A DNA stretch of 43,163 nucleotides from Desulfurococcales archaeon (GTDB lineage: Archaea > Thermoproteota > Thermoprotei_A > Sulfolobales > WAQK01). Where the stretch lies: the NCBI GenBank assembly GCA_027083135.1, contig JALWQH010000044.1, positions 1 through 43,163 on the forward strand, in the 5' to 3' direction. The notes under the pieces were generated by a model. That model searched no databases, was not told where the DNA came from, and saw nothing but the letters and a program-made list of their open reading frames with translations. Of the stretch, positions 30,583 through 38,197 are shown piece after piece. A program made the translations under genes and the position numbers. Positions within the stretch are counted from its first letter, which is position 1, and each line of letters starts with the position of its first letter.

Positions 30583-31056
30583 ATGAGCGCTGAGGAGAGG
30601 CCGAGGACAGCGTTCTACGCTGTCAGGACAACGGCTGGCCAAGAGATCAACGTGGCCCTGCTCATGGAGATAAGGGCTAATGCGCAGGGCCTAGACGTAG
30701 CCTCAATCATAGTTCCCCCAGGGGTCAGAGGCTACGTGGTCATAGAGGCTCCAGGCCTCCACGTAGTCTACTCGCTTATGCGTGACATGAAGCATGTTAA
30801 AGGCCAGGCTCCAGGCGTATTCAGGACAGATGAGCTTGAAAGAGTCCTTAAACCCAAATCCCCCATAGAAGTCATATCAGCGGGGGACATGGTGGAGATA
30901 ATAGCTGGGCCCTTCAGAGGGATGAAGGCCCAGGTCGTCCGAGTCGACAAGGCTAAGAACGAGGTCGTCCTAAACGTCTTGGAGTCCGCCTTCCCCCTCC
31001 AAATCACGGTTCCAGGGGACCATGTGAAGCCTACTAGGCGTGAGGGAGGAGGTTAG
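30583..31056 (+). CDS. spt5: Transcription elongation factor Spt5 (NusG homolog)
   Basis: 157 residues from ATG 30583. The NGN domain ([22 protein letters not shown]...[25 protein letters not shown]) is followed by one KOW domain ([52 protein letters not shown]). It binds the RNA polymerase clamp, with Spt4 as partner. Placed between secE and L11 as expected. Confidence 0.96.
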   Translation: MSAEERPRTAFYAVRTTAGQEINVALLMEIRANAQGLDVASIIVPPGVRGYVVIEAPGLHVVYSLMRDMKHVKGQAPGVFRTDELERVLKPKSPIEVISAGDMVEIIAGPFRGMKAQVVRVDKAKNEVVLNVLESAFPLQITVPGDHVKPTRREGGG

Positions 31057-31061
31057 CCGAG

Positions 31062-31574
31062 ATGGGTAAGAAGAAGATCATTAGCATAGAGGTTGAGGGA
31101 GGCAAGGCTACGCATATTCCCCAGCTGAACTCCACTTTGGCGCCTCTGGGGATAAGCGTGGCTGAGGTTGTTGAGAAGATAAATGAGAGGACGAGGATGT
31201 TTGAAGGCATGAAGGTGCCGGTCAGGGTCACAGTGGACCTCGACACCAAGGAGTATGAGATAACAGTGGTCACGCCTTCAACAACATCCCTGCTCCTCAG
31301 GGCGGCTGGAGCCAAGGCCCCCTCAGGAGACCCCATGCATCAGAAGATAGGCGACATATCCTTCGAGGAGATAGTTAAGGTAGCCTTAATCAAGAAGCCC
31401 GAGCTGCTTGCTAAGACCCTTAAAGGCGCGGTTAAGACAATCCTAGGTTCAGCTAGAAGTATAGGACTGCTAGTCGACGGGAAGGATCCTAAGCAGGTTT
31501 CAAGAGAGGTGGATGAAGGCCTCTACAACGCCCTCCTCGAGAAATACGGGGAGGAGTGGGAGAAGACGGGGTGA
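31062..31574 (+). CDS. rpl11: 50S ribosomal protein L11
   Basis: 170 residues. [25 protein letters not shown] replaces the bacterial GGxAxPxPPxGPALG motif; [33 protein letters not shown] is the N-domain strand pair, and the C-domain contains [24 protein letters not shown]. It binds the GTPase-associated region of 23S rRNA. ATG 31062 is preceded by ggaggaggttagccgag. It begins the L11-L1-L10-L12 stalk operon. Confidence 0.95.
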   Translation: MGKKKIISIEVEGGKATHIPQLNSTLAPLGISVAEVVEKINERTRMFEGMKVPVRVTVDLDTKEYEITVVTPSTTSLLLRAAGAKAPSGDPMHQKIGDISFEEIVKVALIKKPELLAKTLKGAVKTILGSARSIGLLVDGKDPKQVSREVDEGLYNALLEKYGEEWEKTG

Positions 31575-31581
31575 ACGTGAA

Positions 31582-32232
31582 ATGTCATTCATAGATAAGG
31601 AGGTGCTCAAAGAATCGCTCCGCAAGGCTTTGGAGCGCTCAAAGAAGAGGAGGTTCAAGCAGACGGTCGAGATGACCATAGTGCTGAGAGACATTGATCC
31701 CAAGAGCCCTGAGGGAAGGTTCAGGGAGACCGTGATCCTCCCCCACGGCAGAGGGAAGGATGCAAGAATATGCGTCGTCGCTGAGGGGGACATGGCTCTC
31801 AAGGCTAAGAACATGGGCCTACCCCGCGTCCTCGGCAAAAACGATCTCCAAGGCATGAGTAGGAAGGAGGCTAAGAAGATAGCCGAGGAGTGCGACTGGG
31901 TTCTAGTGCGGACAGACCTGATGCCCCTAGCAGGCAGGATCCTTGGCCCTGCTCTAGGGCCTAGGGGGAAGGTGCCTGTACCAGTACCCCCCAACGCGGA
32001 TATAGGAGTCTTCGTTGAAAGGTATAAGAAGGCGGTATACATGAGGAACAAGGATCAACCCCAGCTAATGGTCCCCATAGGCACGGAGGACATGGATCCA
32101 GAGAAGCTTGCGGAGAATGCTCAGAGAGTATTAGCCGCAATAGAGCCTAAACTGAGGAGCCCCACACACAATATAGCCAGGATCATCGTTAAGACAAGCA
32201 TGGGGCCTCCAGTAGAAGTTCCCCTGAGGTGA
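31582..32232 (+). CDS. rpl1: 50S ribosomal protein L1
   Basis: 216 residues from ATG 31582, behind ggtgaacgtgaa. KRRFKQTVEMTIVLRDIDPKSPEGRFRETVILPHGRGKDARICVVAEGDMALKAK opens the protein. LMPLAGRILGPALGPRGKVPVPVPPNAD is the L1 signature, and the end NIARIIVKTSMGPPVEVPL is intact. Archaeal L1 often autoregulates its own mRNA; no obvious copy of the rRNA-like target was recognised here. Confidence 0.96.
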   Translation: MSFIDKEVLKESLRKALERSKKRRFKQTVEMTIVLRDIDPKSPEGRFRETVILPHGRGKDARICVVAEGDMALKAKNMGLPRVLGKNDLQGMSRKEAKKIAEECDWVLVRTDLMPLAGRILGPALGPRGKVPVPVPPNADIGVFVERYKKAVYMRNKDQPQLMVPIGTEDMDPEKLAENAQRVLAAIEPKLRSPTHNIARIIVKTSMGPPVEVPLR

Positions 32233-33245
32233 TGGTGGTGAGCATGCAGGTAGCGGCTAGGAGGATACCTGAATGGAAGATAAGGGAGGTGGAGGAGCTT
32301 GCAGGCCTGCTACGCAGGTACAAGGTGTTCGCAATAGCATCCCTGGAAAACCTACCCACAAAACAGTTGCAGATCATTAAGAAGAGGCTCCGCGGTAGAA
32401 TACACTTCAAAGTCACTAAGAACACCCTCATGGAGAGAGCGCTGAGGAAGGCAGGCATACAAGGCTATGAGCAGCTCCTCCAGTATCTAACAGGCCCCAA
32501 CATATTCCTATTCACCGATCTCAATCCATTCGAGCTTGCCAGGCTCCTGGAGAAGGAGAAGGTAAGCATACCTGCGAAGGCAGGCATGGTCGCTGACAAG
32601 GAGATAGTGGTGCCTGAGGGGAATACGGGGATTCCTCCAGGACCCATGATGAGCGTGTTTGGAAGGCTTAAAATACCGACCAAGATGCAGGGGGGAACCA
32701 TATGGATAGCGAGAGACACTGTTGTGGCAAGGCCTGGGGACACTATAAGCCCTGAGCTTGCAAGCCTGCTGCTGAAGCTCGGAATAGAGCCGTTTGAAGT
32801 AGGCTTAAAGCTTAAGGCTGCATGGGAGGACGGCCTGGTATACCCTGCTGAGAAGCTGAAGATAGATGTGGAGGAGCTTAGAAGCCAGGTCATGGAAGCC
32901 CACCTCAATGCGCTTAAGATAGGCGTAGAGATAGGGTATCCTGAGCCAGAGGTCCTGAAGCTCAGTGTGGCTAAGGCGTATCAGGCCGCACTAGCCGTGG
33001 CGGCTGAGGCAGGCTATGTAACACCAGAGACAGTGGAGGCTGTTCTAGCGAGAGCTCAGGCCTCAGCATGGGCCATAGTTGCAGCCCTAGGGGATAAGGC
33101 AGGCGAGCTGGGGATAGAAGCCCCCGCAACGATCAGCGCTGAGAAGAAGGAGTCAGAGGAGAAGAGGGAGGAGGAAGAGGAGGAGAAGGAGGAAGAGGCC
33201 AGCGAGGAAGACATAGCAGCAGGCCTAGGAGCACTATTCGGCTAG
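32232..33245 (+). CDS. rplP0: 50S ribosomal protein L10 (acidic stalk protein P0)
   Basis: About 333-338 residues. ATG 32232 overlaps the L1 stop (TGATG); ATG 32244, behind ggtggtgagc, is also good. RIPEWKIREVEELAGLLRRYKVFAIASLENLPTKQLQIIKKRLRG and the rRNA-binding TKNTLMERAL are typical, and GMVADKEIVVPEGNTGIPPGPMMSVFGRLKIPT is the domain-II linker. The C-terminus has helical spines that dock L12 dimers and ends in [13 protein letters not shown]. The last 89 bases are identical to the end of the L12 gene. Confidence 0.96.
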   Translation: MVVSMQVAARRIPEWKIREVEELAGLLRRYKVFAIASLENLPTKQLQIIKKRLRGRIHFKVTKNTLMERALRKAGIQGYEQLLQYLTGPNIFLFTDLNPFELARLLEKEKVSIPAKAGMVADKEIVVPEGNTGIPPGPMMSVFGRLKIPTKMQGGTIWIARDTVVARPGDTISPELASLLLKLGIEPFEVGLKLKAAWEDGLVYPAEKLKIDVEELRSQVMEAHLNALKIGVEIGYPEPEVLKLSVAKAYQAALAVAAEAGYVTPETVEAVLARAQASAWAIVAALGDKAGELGIEAPATISAEKKESEEKREEEEEEKEEEASEEDIAAGLGALFG

Positions 33246-33629
33246 AAGAATAATTTTATAAGCACCAGTCCATCCCCCATAAGGTGGGTCCGACAGGATT
33301 AGGAGGTGACTCGCGATAGAGTACATCTATGCAAGCCTGCTCCTCCACTCAGCAGGCAAGGAGATAAACGAGGAGAACTTGAAGAAAGTGCTGGAGGCTG
33401 CTGGAATAGAGGTTGATGAGGTTAGGATAAAGGCCCTGGTGGCAGGGTTAAAGGAGGTTAACATAGATGAGGCGATAAAAACCGCAGCCCTGCCTGTAGC
33501 AGCAGCGGCTGCGCCTACACCCGCCACGCAGGCAGCGCCCGAGGAGAAGAGGGAGGAGGAAGAGGAGGAGAAGGAGGAAGAGGCCAGCGAGGAAGACATA
33601 GCAGCAGGCCTAGGAGCACTATTCGGCTA
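33156..33629 (+). repeat. 89-bp identical 3' ends of the L10 and L12 genes
   Basis: 33156-33244 and 33541-33629 are identical base for base, coding for the same Glu-rich hinge and the [13 protein letters not shown] tip in the same frame. Both end at the stop codon (TAG against TAA). Shared protein tails are normal for archaeal stalk proteins, but complete synonymous identity points to recent gene conversion. The feature spans both copies and the sequence between them. Confidence 0.9.
33249..33309 (+). promoter_or_regulatory. Internal promoter and Shine-Dalgarno ahead of the L12 gene
   Basis: aattttataagc (33252-33263) is a good TATA box in the 70-base gap between L10 and L12, and would start a transcript near 33285. 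aggaggtga (33301-33309) is a full anti-16S complement six bases before the ATA start. A separate promoter would help supply L12 in excess of L10, as the stalk needs several dimers. Confidence 0.6.
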
Positions 33630-33630
33630 A
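33316..33630 (+). CDS. rpl12: 50S ribosomal protein L12 (acidic stalk protein P1) with apparent ATA start
   Basis: 104 residues. Reading from ATA 33316 gives (M)[20 protein letters not shown], the canonical N-terminus of archaeal L12, which forms the dimerisation helices. In frame, TGA lies at 33307-33309 and only CTC and GCG come between it and ATA; no ATG, GTG or TTG is available before TTG 33379, which would delete the first 21 residues. A perfect Shine-Dalgarno lies six bases upstream of the ATA. The rest is normal: an Ala-rich hinge, a Glu-rich segment and the [13 protein letters not shown] tip that binds translational GTPases. Confidence 0.93.
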   Translation: MEYIYASLLLHSAGKEINEENLKKVLEAAGIEVDEVRIKALVAGLKEVNIDEAIKTAALPVAAAAAPTPATQAAPEEKREEEEEEKEEEASEEDIAAGLGALFG

Positions 33631-33675
33631 TCATAACCCATATTTTAGAGCCCCCACTGCAGGGGAAGCGTGGAT

Positions 33676-33709
33676 TATTGCCCGCACCATTATTAACTAG
33701 CGGGCAATA
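33676..33709. promoter_or_regulatory. 10-bp palindrome around the alaS promoter
   Basis: tattgcccgc (33676-33685) and gcgggcaata (33700-33709) form a perfect 10-base inverted repeat. The 14-base centre, accattattaacta, contains the best TATA-like sequence for alaS, whose start is 34 bases downstream. It could be an operator, or a hairpin ending the L12 transcript. Confidence 0.5.
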
Positions 33710-33742
33710 TTCTCCCTCAACGATTAGGGAGATGAAGCAGTG

Positions 33743-36514
33743 ATGCAGGCGTCAAGCAGAGGCGAGCCCAGCGAATATAAGCTTGAGTTCTTCACGGATA
33801 ACGGCTTCATGCGTAAGCGCTGCAAGGTGTGCGGAGCGTATTTCTGGACTCTTGATCCTGGGAGAGAGGTCTGCGAGGACACACCGTGCGTCACCTATAG
33901 GTTCCACGAGGTTCCGCGCAGAGTTGGATCAATGAGTGTTAGGGATGTGAGGGAGAGGTTCATAAAGTTCTTTGAGAGGAACGGGCATACTCCTGTGAAG
34001 CCTAGGCCCATCGTCGCTAGGTGGAGGGACGACCTATACCTAACCATAGCGAGCATAGTTGTATTCCAGCCCTTCGTGACCTCGGGGCTTGTGCCTCCGC
34101 CTGCAAACCCGCTGGTCATCTCGCAGCCCTGCATAAGGCTTGAGGACATAGACAATGTCGGCATAACGTTTGGACGCCACCTAACAAGCTTCGAGATGGC
34201 TGCACACCACGCATTCAACTATCCTGGTAGAACAGTGTACTGGAAGAACAGGACCGTTGAGCTGGCCTACAGGTTCTTCACAGAGGAGATCGGCATACCC
34301 CCCGATGAAATAGTGTTCAAGGAGTCATGGTGGGAGGGAGGGGGAAACGCGGGGCCCAGCTTCGAGGTCACGGTCGGAGGACTGGAGCTGGCAACACTTG
34401 TCTTCATGCAGTATAGGATTAGGGGCGGGGAATATGAGCCCATCCCCCTGAAAATCGTTGACACAGGCTACGGTGTTGAACGCATAGCATGGTTCACGCA
34501 GCGTGAAAGCTATACGGCGTTCGACGCCATATTCAGGGGACTCGTAGATAAGTTCAGGGAGAAGCTTGGCGTGGATAAGCCTCCCATGAAGATTATGAGA
34601 GGTGGGCTTAGGTTGGCGGGGAGGCTTAACCCCGACAACCCTGAAAGCGTGGAGGAGTTCTACAGGAAGCTTAGCGTGGAGGCAGGGTACAGCGTGGAGG
34701 AGTTGAAGCAGATCCTGTTAGAGCAGATCGCTGTCTACGGGCTCCTGGATCACACTAAGACCCTTGCCCTAATGCTTGGAGACGGAATAGTGCCGTCTAA
34801 TGCTGGTGAAGGCTATCTCGCCAGACTAGTGTTGCGCAGAGCCATGAGGCTTATGAGGAGAATAGGCGTGGAGGGAGGGCTAGAGGAACTCGTAGACATG
34901 CAGATAGATTTCTGGGGCAGGGATTTCCCCCAGCTGGCCGAGCATAGGGACTATATTCTCGACGCCATCCGCTACGAGGAGGACAGGTATAGGCAAACCC
35001 TCAGCAAGGGGGAAATACTTATCAAGAGAATGCTGAGGAAGAAGAGGAGGCTTAGCCTAGACGACCTAATACTCCTCTACGAGTCGCACGGCCTGCCCCC
35101 AGACCTCGTGGCAGACAAGGCGGCTGAAATGAGGGTTGAGGTACACGTGCCTGCAAACTTCTACTCACTTGTAGCGTCAAGGCATAAGGCTCCCAGAACA
35201 ATTAGAAGGAAGGATACTCCAGGGATCCCTAGAGCAGTGGCTGAATGGGCCTCAAGGTTCGAGGAGACTAGACGCCTATTCCACGAAGACCCCTATGCCA
35301 GGAGATTTAAGGCAAAGGTGCTGGGCGTTAAGGACGGCTACATAATCTTAGATCAAACAGCATTCTACCCGCGTGGAGGAGGGCAGGATGCAGATACAGG
35401 CCTACTAGTCTCAGGGAACCTAAGCCTACGAGTCGTCGACACGGTTAAGGTGGGCGGAGTAGTGCTCCACAGGGTGGATCCAGCAGGCCTCCCCCCAGGC
35501 TTGAAGGGCAGGATCATTGAGGGAGTAATAGACTGGGAGAGAAGATACCAGCTGATGCGCCACCACACTGCCACCCACATAATACTGGGAGCTGCTAGGA
35601 GGGTTCTCGGAGACCATGTATGGCAGGCCGGCGCCGAGAAGACTGTTGAGAAGGCCAGGCTGGATATAACGCACCACAAACCCCTCACTAAGAGCCAGGT
35701 AGCCGAGATAGAAAGGCTTGCAAACAAGGTGATCCTTGAGAGGAGGAGGATTAATACAAGGATGATGGAGCGCAACACTGCTGAGGAGACGTATGGGTTC
35801 AGGCTGTATCAGGGAGGCGTGCCCCCAGACCCTGTGATAAGGGTAGTAGAGATCGAAGGCTGGGATGTGGAGGCCTGCTTCGGCACACACTTGTCAAACA
35901 CGGGTGAGGTCGGCGCAATAAAGATCATAAACGTGGATAAGATACAGGACGGCATAGTTAGATTGGAGTACGTTGCAGGTACAAGGGTTGCTGAAGAGTA
36001 TGGTAGGCTTGAAGGCCTAGTAGAGGAGGCTGCAAGACTGGTTGATGCTTCCCCTAGAGAACTGCCTAGAAGGCTCTCCAAGGTTCTCCAGGAGTTCGGG
36101 GAGGCTAAGAGGAGGCTTTCAGAGTATAGGAGAATGTTCGTGGAATCCTCGGTGAGGGAGGCTGAGGAAAACGCGCGTAGGCTGGGGAGAATATTGTTCT
36201 ATGCCTGGGCCCCCGTGATCCAGGATGAGGATGCTGTGAGGGAGGCTCTGAGAAGAATGACAGACAGTAATCCTGAGATAGTTGTTCTAGCAGCCTATAG
36301 GAGGGGGAAGCAGACCATAGTTGAAGCCGCTGCTGGGAGCATTGCTGTTGAGAGGGGGTTTGATGCATCCAGGATGCTGGCATTGCTTCTCGGAAGAATA
36401 GGGGGGCGTGGCGGAGGTAGGAGAGGCCATGCAACAGGCTTTACAAGCATGAGGCCTGAAATAGTTGTCGAAGAGGCATGGAGGCTGGCGGAGGAGACGT
36501 ACGGCTCAGCATAG
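33743..36514 (+). CDS. alaS: Alanyl-tRNA synthetase
   Basis: About 923 residues from ATG 33743 (GTG 33740 also in frame). The archaeal N-terminal extension with CKVCGAYFW precedes the class II catalytic domain (VRERFIKFFERNGHTPVKPRPIVARWRDDLYLTIASIVVFQP; GYGVERIAWF). The editing domain has HHTATHIILGAARRVL and ACFGTHLSNTGEVG, giving the zinc-site His and Cys. The C-Ala domain has GGRGGGRRGHATGF. All core motifs are present, so the enzyme should be active and editing-competent. The DUF434 gene overlaps its 3' end. Confidence 0.97.
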   Translation: MQASSRGEPSEYKLEFFTDNGFMRKRCKVCGAYFWTLDPGREVCEDTPCVTYRFHEVPRRVGSMSVRDVRERFIKFFERNGHTPVKPRPIVARWRDDLYLTIASIVVFQPFVTSGLVPPPANPLVISQPCIRLEDIDNVGITFGRHLTSFEMAAHHAFNYPGRTVYWKNRTVELAYRFFTEEIGIPPDEIVFKESWWEGGGNAGPSFEVTVGGLELATLVFMQYRIRGGEYEPIPLKIVDTGYGVERIAWFTQRESYTAFDAIFRGLVDKFREKLGVDKPPMKIMRGGLRLAGRLNPDNPESVEEFYRKLSVEAGYSVEELKQILLEQIAVYGLLDHTKTLALMLGDGIVPSNAGEGYLARLVLRRAMRLMRRIGVEGGLEELVDMQIDFWGRDFPQLAEHRDYILDAIRYEEDRYRQTLSKGEILIKRMLRKKRRLSLDDLILLYESHGLPPDLVADKAAEMRVEVHVPANFYSLVASRHKAPRTIRRKDTPGIPRAVAEWASRFEETRRLFHEDPYARRFKAKVLGVKDGYIILDQTAFYPRGGGQDADTGLLVSGNLSLRVVDTVKVGGVVLHRVDPAGLPPGLKGRIIEGVIDWERRYQLMRHHTATHIILGAARRVLGDHVWQAGAEKTVEKARLDITHHKPLTKSQVAEIERLANKVILERRRINTRMMERNTAEETYGFRLYQGGVPPDPVIRVVEIEGWDVEACFGTHLSNTGEVGAIKIINVDKIQDGIVRLEYVAGTRVAEEYGRLEGLVEEAARLVDASPRELPRRLSKVLQEFGEAKRRLSEYRRMFVESSVREAEENARRLGRILFYAWAPVIQDEDAVREALRRMTDSNPEIVVLAAYRRGKQTIVEAAAGSIAVERGFDASRMLALLLGRIGGRGGGRRGHATGFTSMRPEIVVEEAWRLAEETYGSA

Positions 36515-37176
36515 TCGGGGAGGCTGCAAGGGATTACAAGTATCTTCTAAGCAGAGGTTACCCTAGAACCCCCTCCCTCAGCCTCGTAGCCTCCAAGCAT
36601 AGGCTCACGGCAAGGGAGCGCATGCTGCTATACAGGTGTATACATCCTTCAGCCGAGGCGTCAGCCATACGGAGCAAGATAATAGCCTCCGAGAGGGTGG
36701 CTGGTAGAAGCATAGTTGTAGACGGCTTCAACAACATCATTACTGTTAGAGCAGTGCTCCACAGAGAACAAGTCTACGTATGCGATGACGGGGTTCTCAG
36801 AGACCTCTCACTGATGCATGGGAGAATAATAATAGACGAAGAGTTCAGGAGGATCATCGCATTAATACTCGACACCCTTAGAAAACTAGGGGCAGACAGC
36901 ATAACAGTATTCTACGATAGACAGGTAAGCCGCAGCGGGGAACTAGCCTCCTACACACGGATGATGCTGACCCACCTAGGATTAATGGGAACAGCCCTAA
37001 CCAGCATGAGAAACGACGTAGCAGTGATGAAGTCAGGCCAAACAGTATCAACAAGCGACATAGTCATACTCCTAAAAGCCCGGGCAGTATTCGACACACC
37101 AGGCTACATAGCCCGATCCCATAACGCCAGGATAATAAACATAGCAAGCCTCATCAACCAGGAGGCGAAGCCCTAA
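36478..37176 (+). CDS. DUF434/DUF5616-domain protein
   Basis: 232 residues. Residues about 12-60 (GEAARDYKYLLSRGYPRTPSLSLVASKHRLTARERMLLYRCIH) match the DUF434 N-terminal pattern. The C-terminal part (SIVVDGFNNIITVRAVL, VCDDGVLRDLSLMHG, ITVFYDRQVSRSGELA, SDIVILLKARAVFDTPGYIA) has several Asp residues in a Rossmann or PIN/NYN-like layout. Function unknown; a nuclease-like role is speculation. It overlaps alaS by 37 bases, so it is probably co-transcribed. tRNA-Arg follows. Confidence 0.75.
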   Translation: MEAGGGDVRLSIVGEAARDYKYLLSRGYPRTPSLSLVASKHRLTARERMLLYRCIHPSAEASAIRSKIIASERVAGRSIVVDGFNNIITVRAVLHREQVYVCDDGVLRDLSLMHGRIIIDEEFRRIIALILDTLRKLGADSITVFYDRQVSRSGELASYTRMMLTHLGLMGTALTSMRNDVAVMKSGQTVSTSDIVILLKARAVFDTPGYIARSHNARIINIASLINQEAKP

Positions 37177-37207
37177 TAAACACGCATACAGGACAATATT
37201 CCTCGGC

Positions 37208-37285
37208 GGGCCCGTCGCCCAGCCAGGATAGGGCGCCGGCCTTCTAAGCCGGTGGTCCGGGGTTCAAATCCCCGCGGGCCCGCCA
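37208..37285 (+). tRNA. tRNA-Arg (TCT)
   Basis: The acceptor arms gggcccg/cgggccc are perfect. The anticodon stem is ccggc/gccgg around loop ctTCTaa, and the T-arm is cgggg TTCAAAT ccccg. The discriminator is G and CCA is encoded (37283-37285). No intron. Confidence 0.97.
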
Positions 37286-37363
37286 CTTGAACTCTTACAC
37301 TAGGTTATTCGTTTCCAGGCCTTCATCAAGGAAGAGTTTCCGGTAAAGGAGAGGTGATGTCGA

Positions 37364-37972
37364 ATGAGGGTTGATCTTGGTGCCTTTGTGCCTGTCCTTA
37401 AGGGCTGGATGCTATGTATTGATGAGGCTTGCTGTGATTGCATGATACGTGTCCACTTACCTGATTGGGCAGGGAATCTCGGTGAGCGTGAGAAGGTGTA
37501 TCTGGCCCTTTACCTTGCATCCAGGCGTCTACTCGACTATAGATTAGCTGCTTCCATGCACGTCTACTTGGTGAGGAACAGGGTTGCATTAAGGCCGGAG
37601 ATAATGGTAAAAGCCCTCAGAGACGCTAAAATAGCTTCTAGAATTCCGCGAGCCGTAGAGGAGGAGAGCCCCTACGTGTGGGAGGCAGTGCTCTACAAGG
37701 GCATACTCTATGCACAGCAGATACTGAGCCTCGACAAGCCTATCATAGTTAAGGTGGAGCCTCCGAGGGATAAGCATGACCGGGAGAAGCTAAGAGTACT
37801 ACTTGAGGGGAAGAGGGTAACCGTCAAGGACAGAACCTACCACATTGGAGGACTAGTCAAAAAGCTCGGCGGACAGAGAATAGCCCCCTGGACATACCTA
37901 CTGCCCAGAAGGAATGTGCCAAAACTACTTAAGCAAGTAAATTCAAGAGCACGAGTCAACGTGACAGGATGA
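37364..37972 (+). CDS. Protein of unknown function
   Basis: 202 residues from ATG 37364, with a strong Shine-Dalgarno (gaggtga) six bases upstream, which fixes the start. The N-terminus is Cys-rich (MLCIDEACCDCMIRVHLPDW). A helical middle (LALYLASRRLLDYRLAASMHVYLV) leads to a basic C-terminus with VKVEPPRDKHDREKLRVLLEGKRVTVKDRTYHIGGLVKKLGG and a final KLLKQVNSRARVNV that suggests RNA or DNA binding. No family recognised. Well-formed and probably expressed. Confidence 0.62.
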   Translation: MRVDLGAFVPVLKGWMLCIDEACCDCMIRVHLPDWAGNLGEREKVYLALYLASRRLLDYRLAASMHVYLVRNRVALRPEIMVKALRDAKIASRIPRAVEEESPYVWEAVLYKGILYAQQILSLDKPIIVKVEPPRDKHDREKLRVLLEGKRVTVKDRTYHIGGLVKKLGGQRIAPWTYLLPRRNVPKLLKQVNSRARVNVTG

Positions 37973-38021
37973 GACTATGTGTGCGGAGAACCACTCATAA
38001 CCTAGTCTCTTCGGAAAGGCT

Positions 38022-38138
38022 CTAAGCAGGAGCGATGAAGAGGCCCCGGATAAACTTAGCCTGCTTCTCGGCCAATATCTCGGCGACTATGCTATGGAGT
38101 TCGAAGCCTCTATCCTCTGATGTTAGAGGCTTGATGCC
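38022..38138 (-). pseudogene. C-terminal remnant of a gene
   Basis: On the minus strand 38 codons before TAG (38022-38024) read GIKPLTSEDRGFELHSIVAE then ILAEKQAKFIRGLFIAPA, which has normal protein-like composition and helix pattern. A stop (TAA) closes the frame upstream at 38139-38141, and there is no start codon. It is probably the surviving tail of a gene lost when the region containing the ATPase was rearranged. Family unknown. Confidence 0.4.
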
Positions 38139-38197
38139 TTATTTAAATAAGGGTTTATTACTTATGGGGGGTGTAAGCTACTTATGGGGGGCGTAAG
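38139..38197 (+). promoter_or_regulatory. Palindromic TATA element and 20-bp tandem repeat before the ATPase gene
   Basis: ttatttaaataa (38139-38150) is a perfect palindrome and could serve as a TATA box in both directions. It is followed by tacttatggggggtgtaag (38159-38177) and tacttatggggggcgtaag (38179-38197), two near-identical copies 20 bases apart that end exactly at the ATG. Each copy has a G-run that could act as ribosome-binding site or regulator site. Confidence 0.6.

Noticed and set aside
33379-33630. L12 starting at TTG 33379
   Set aside because: This would remove the conserved dimerisation helix, and no Shine-Dalgarno precedes it; the strong one points to 33316.
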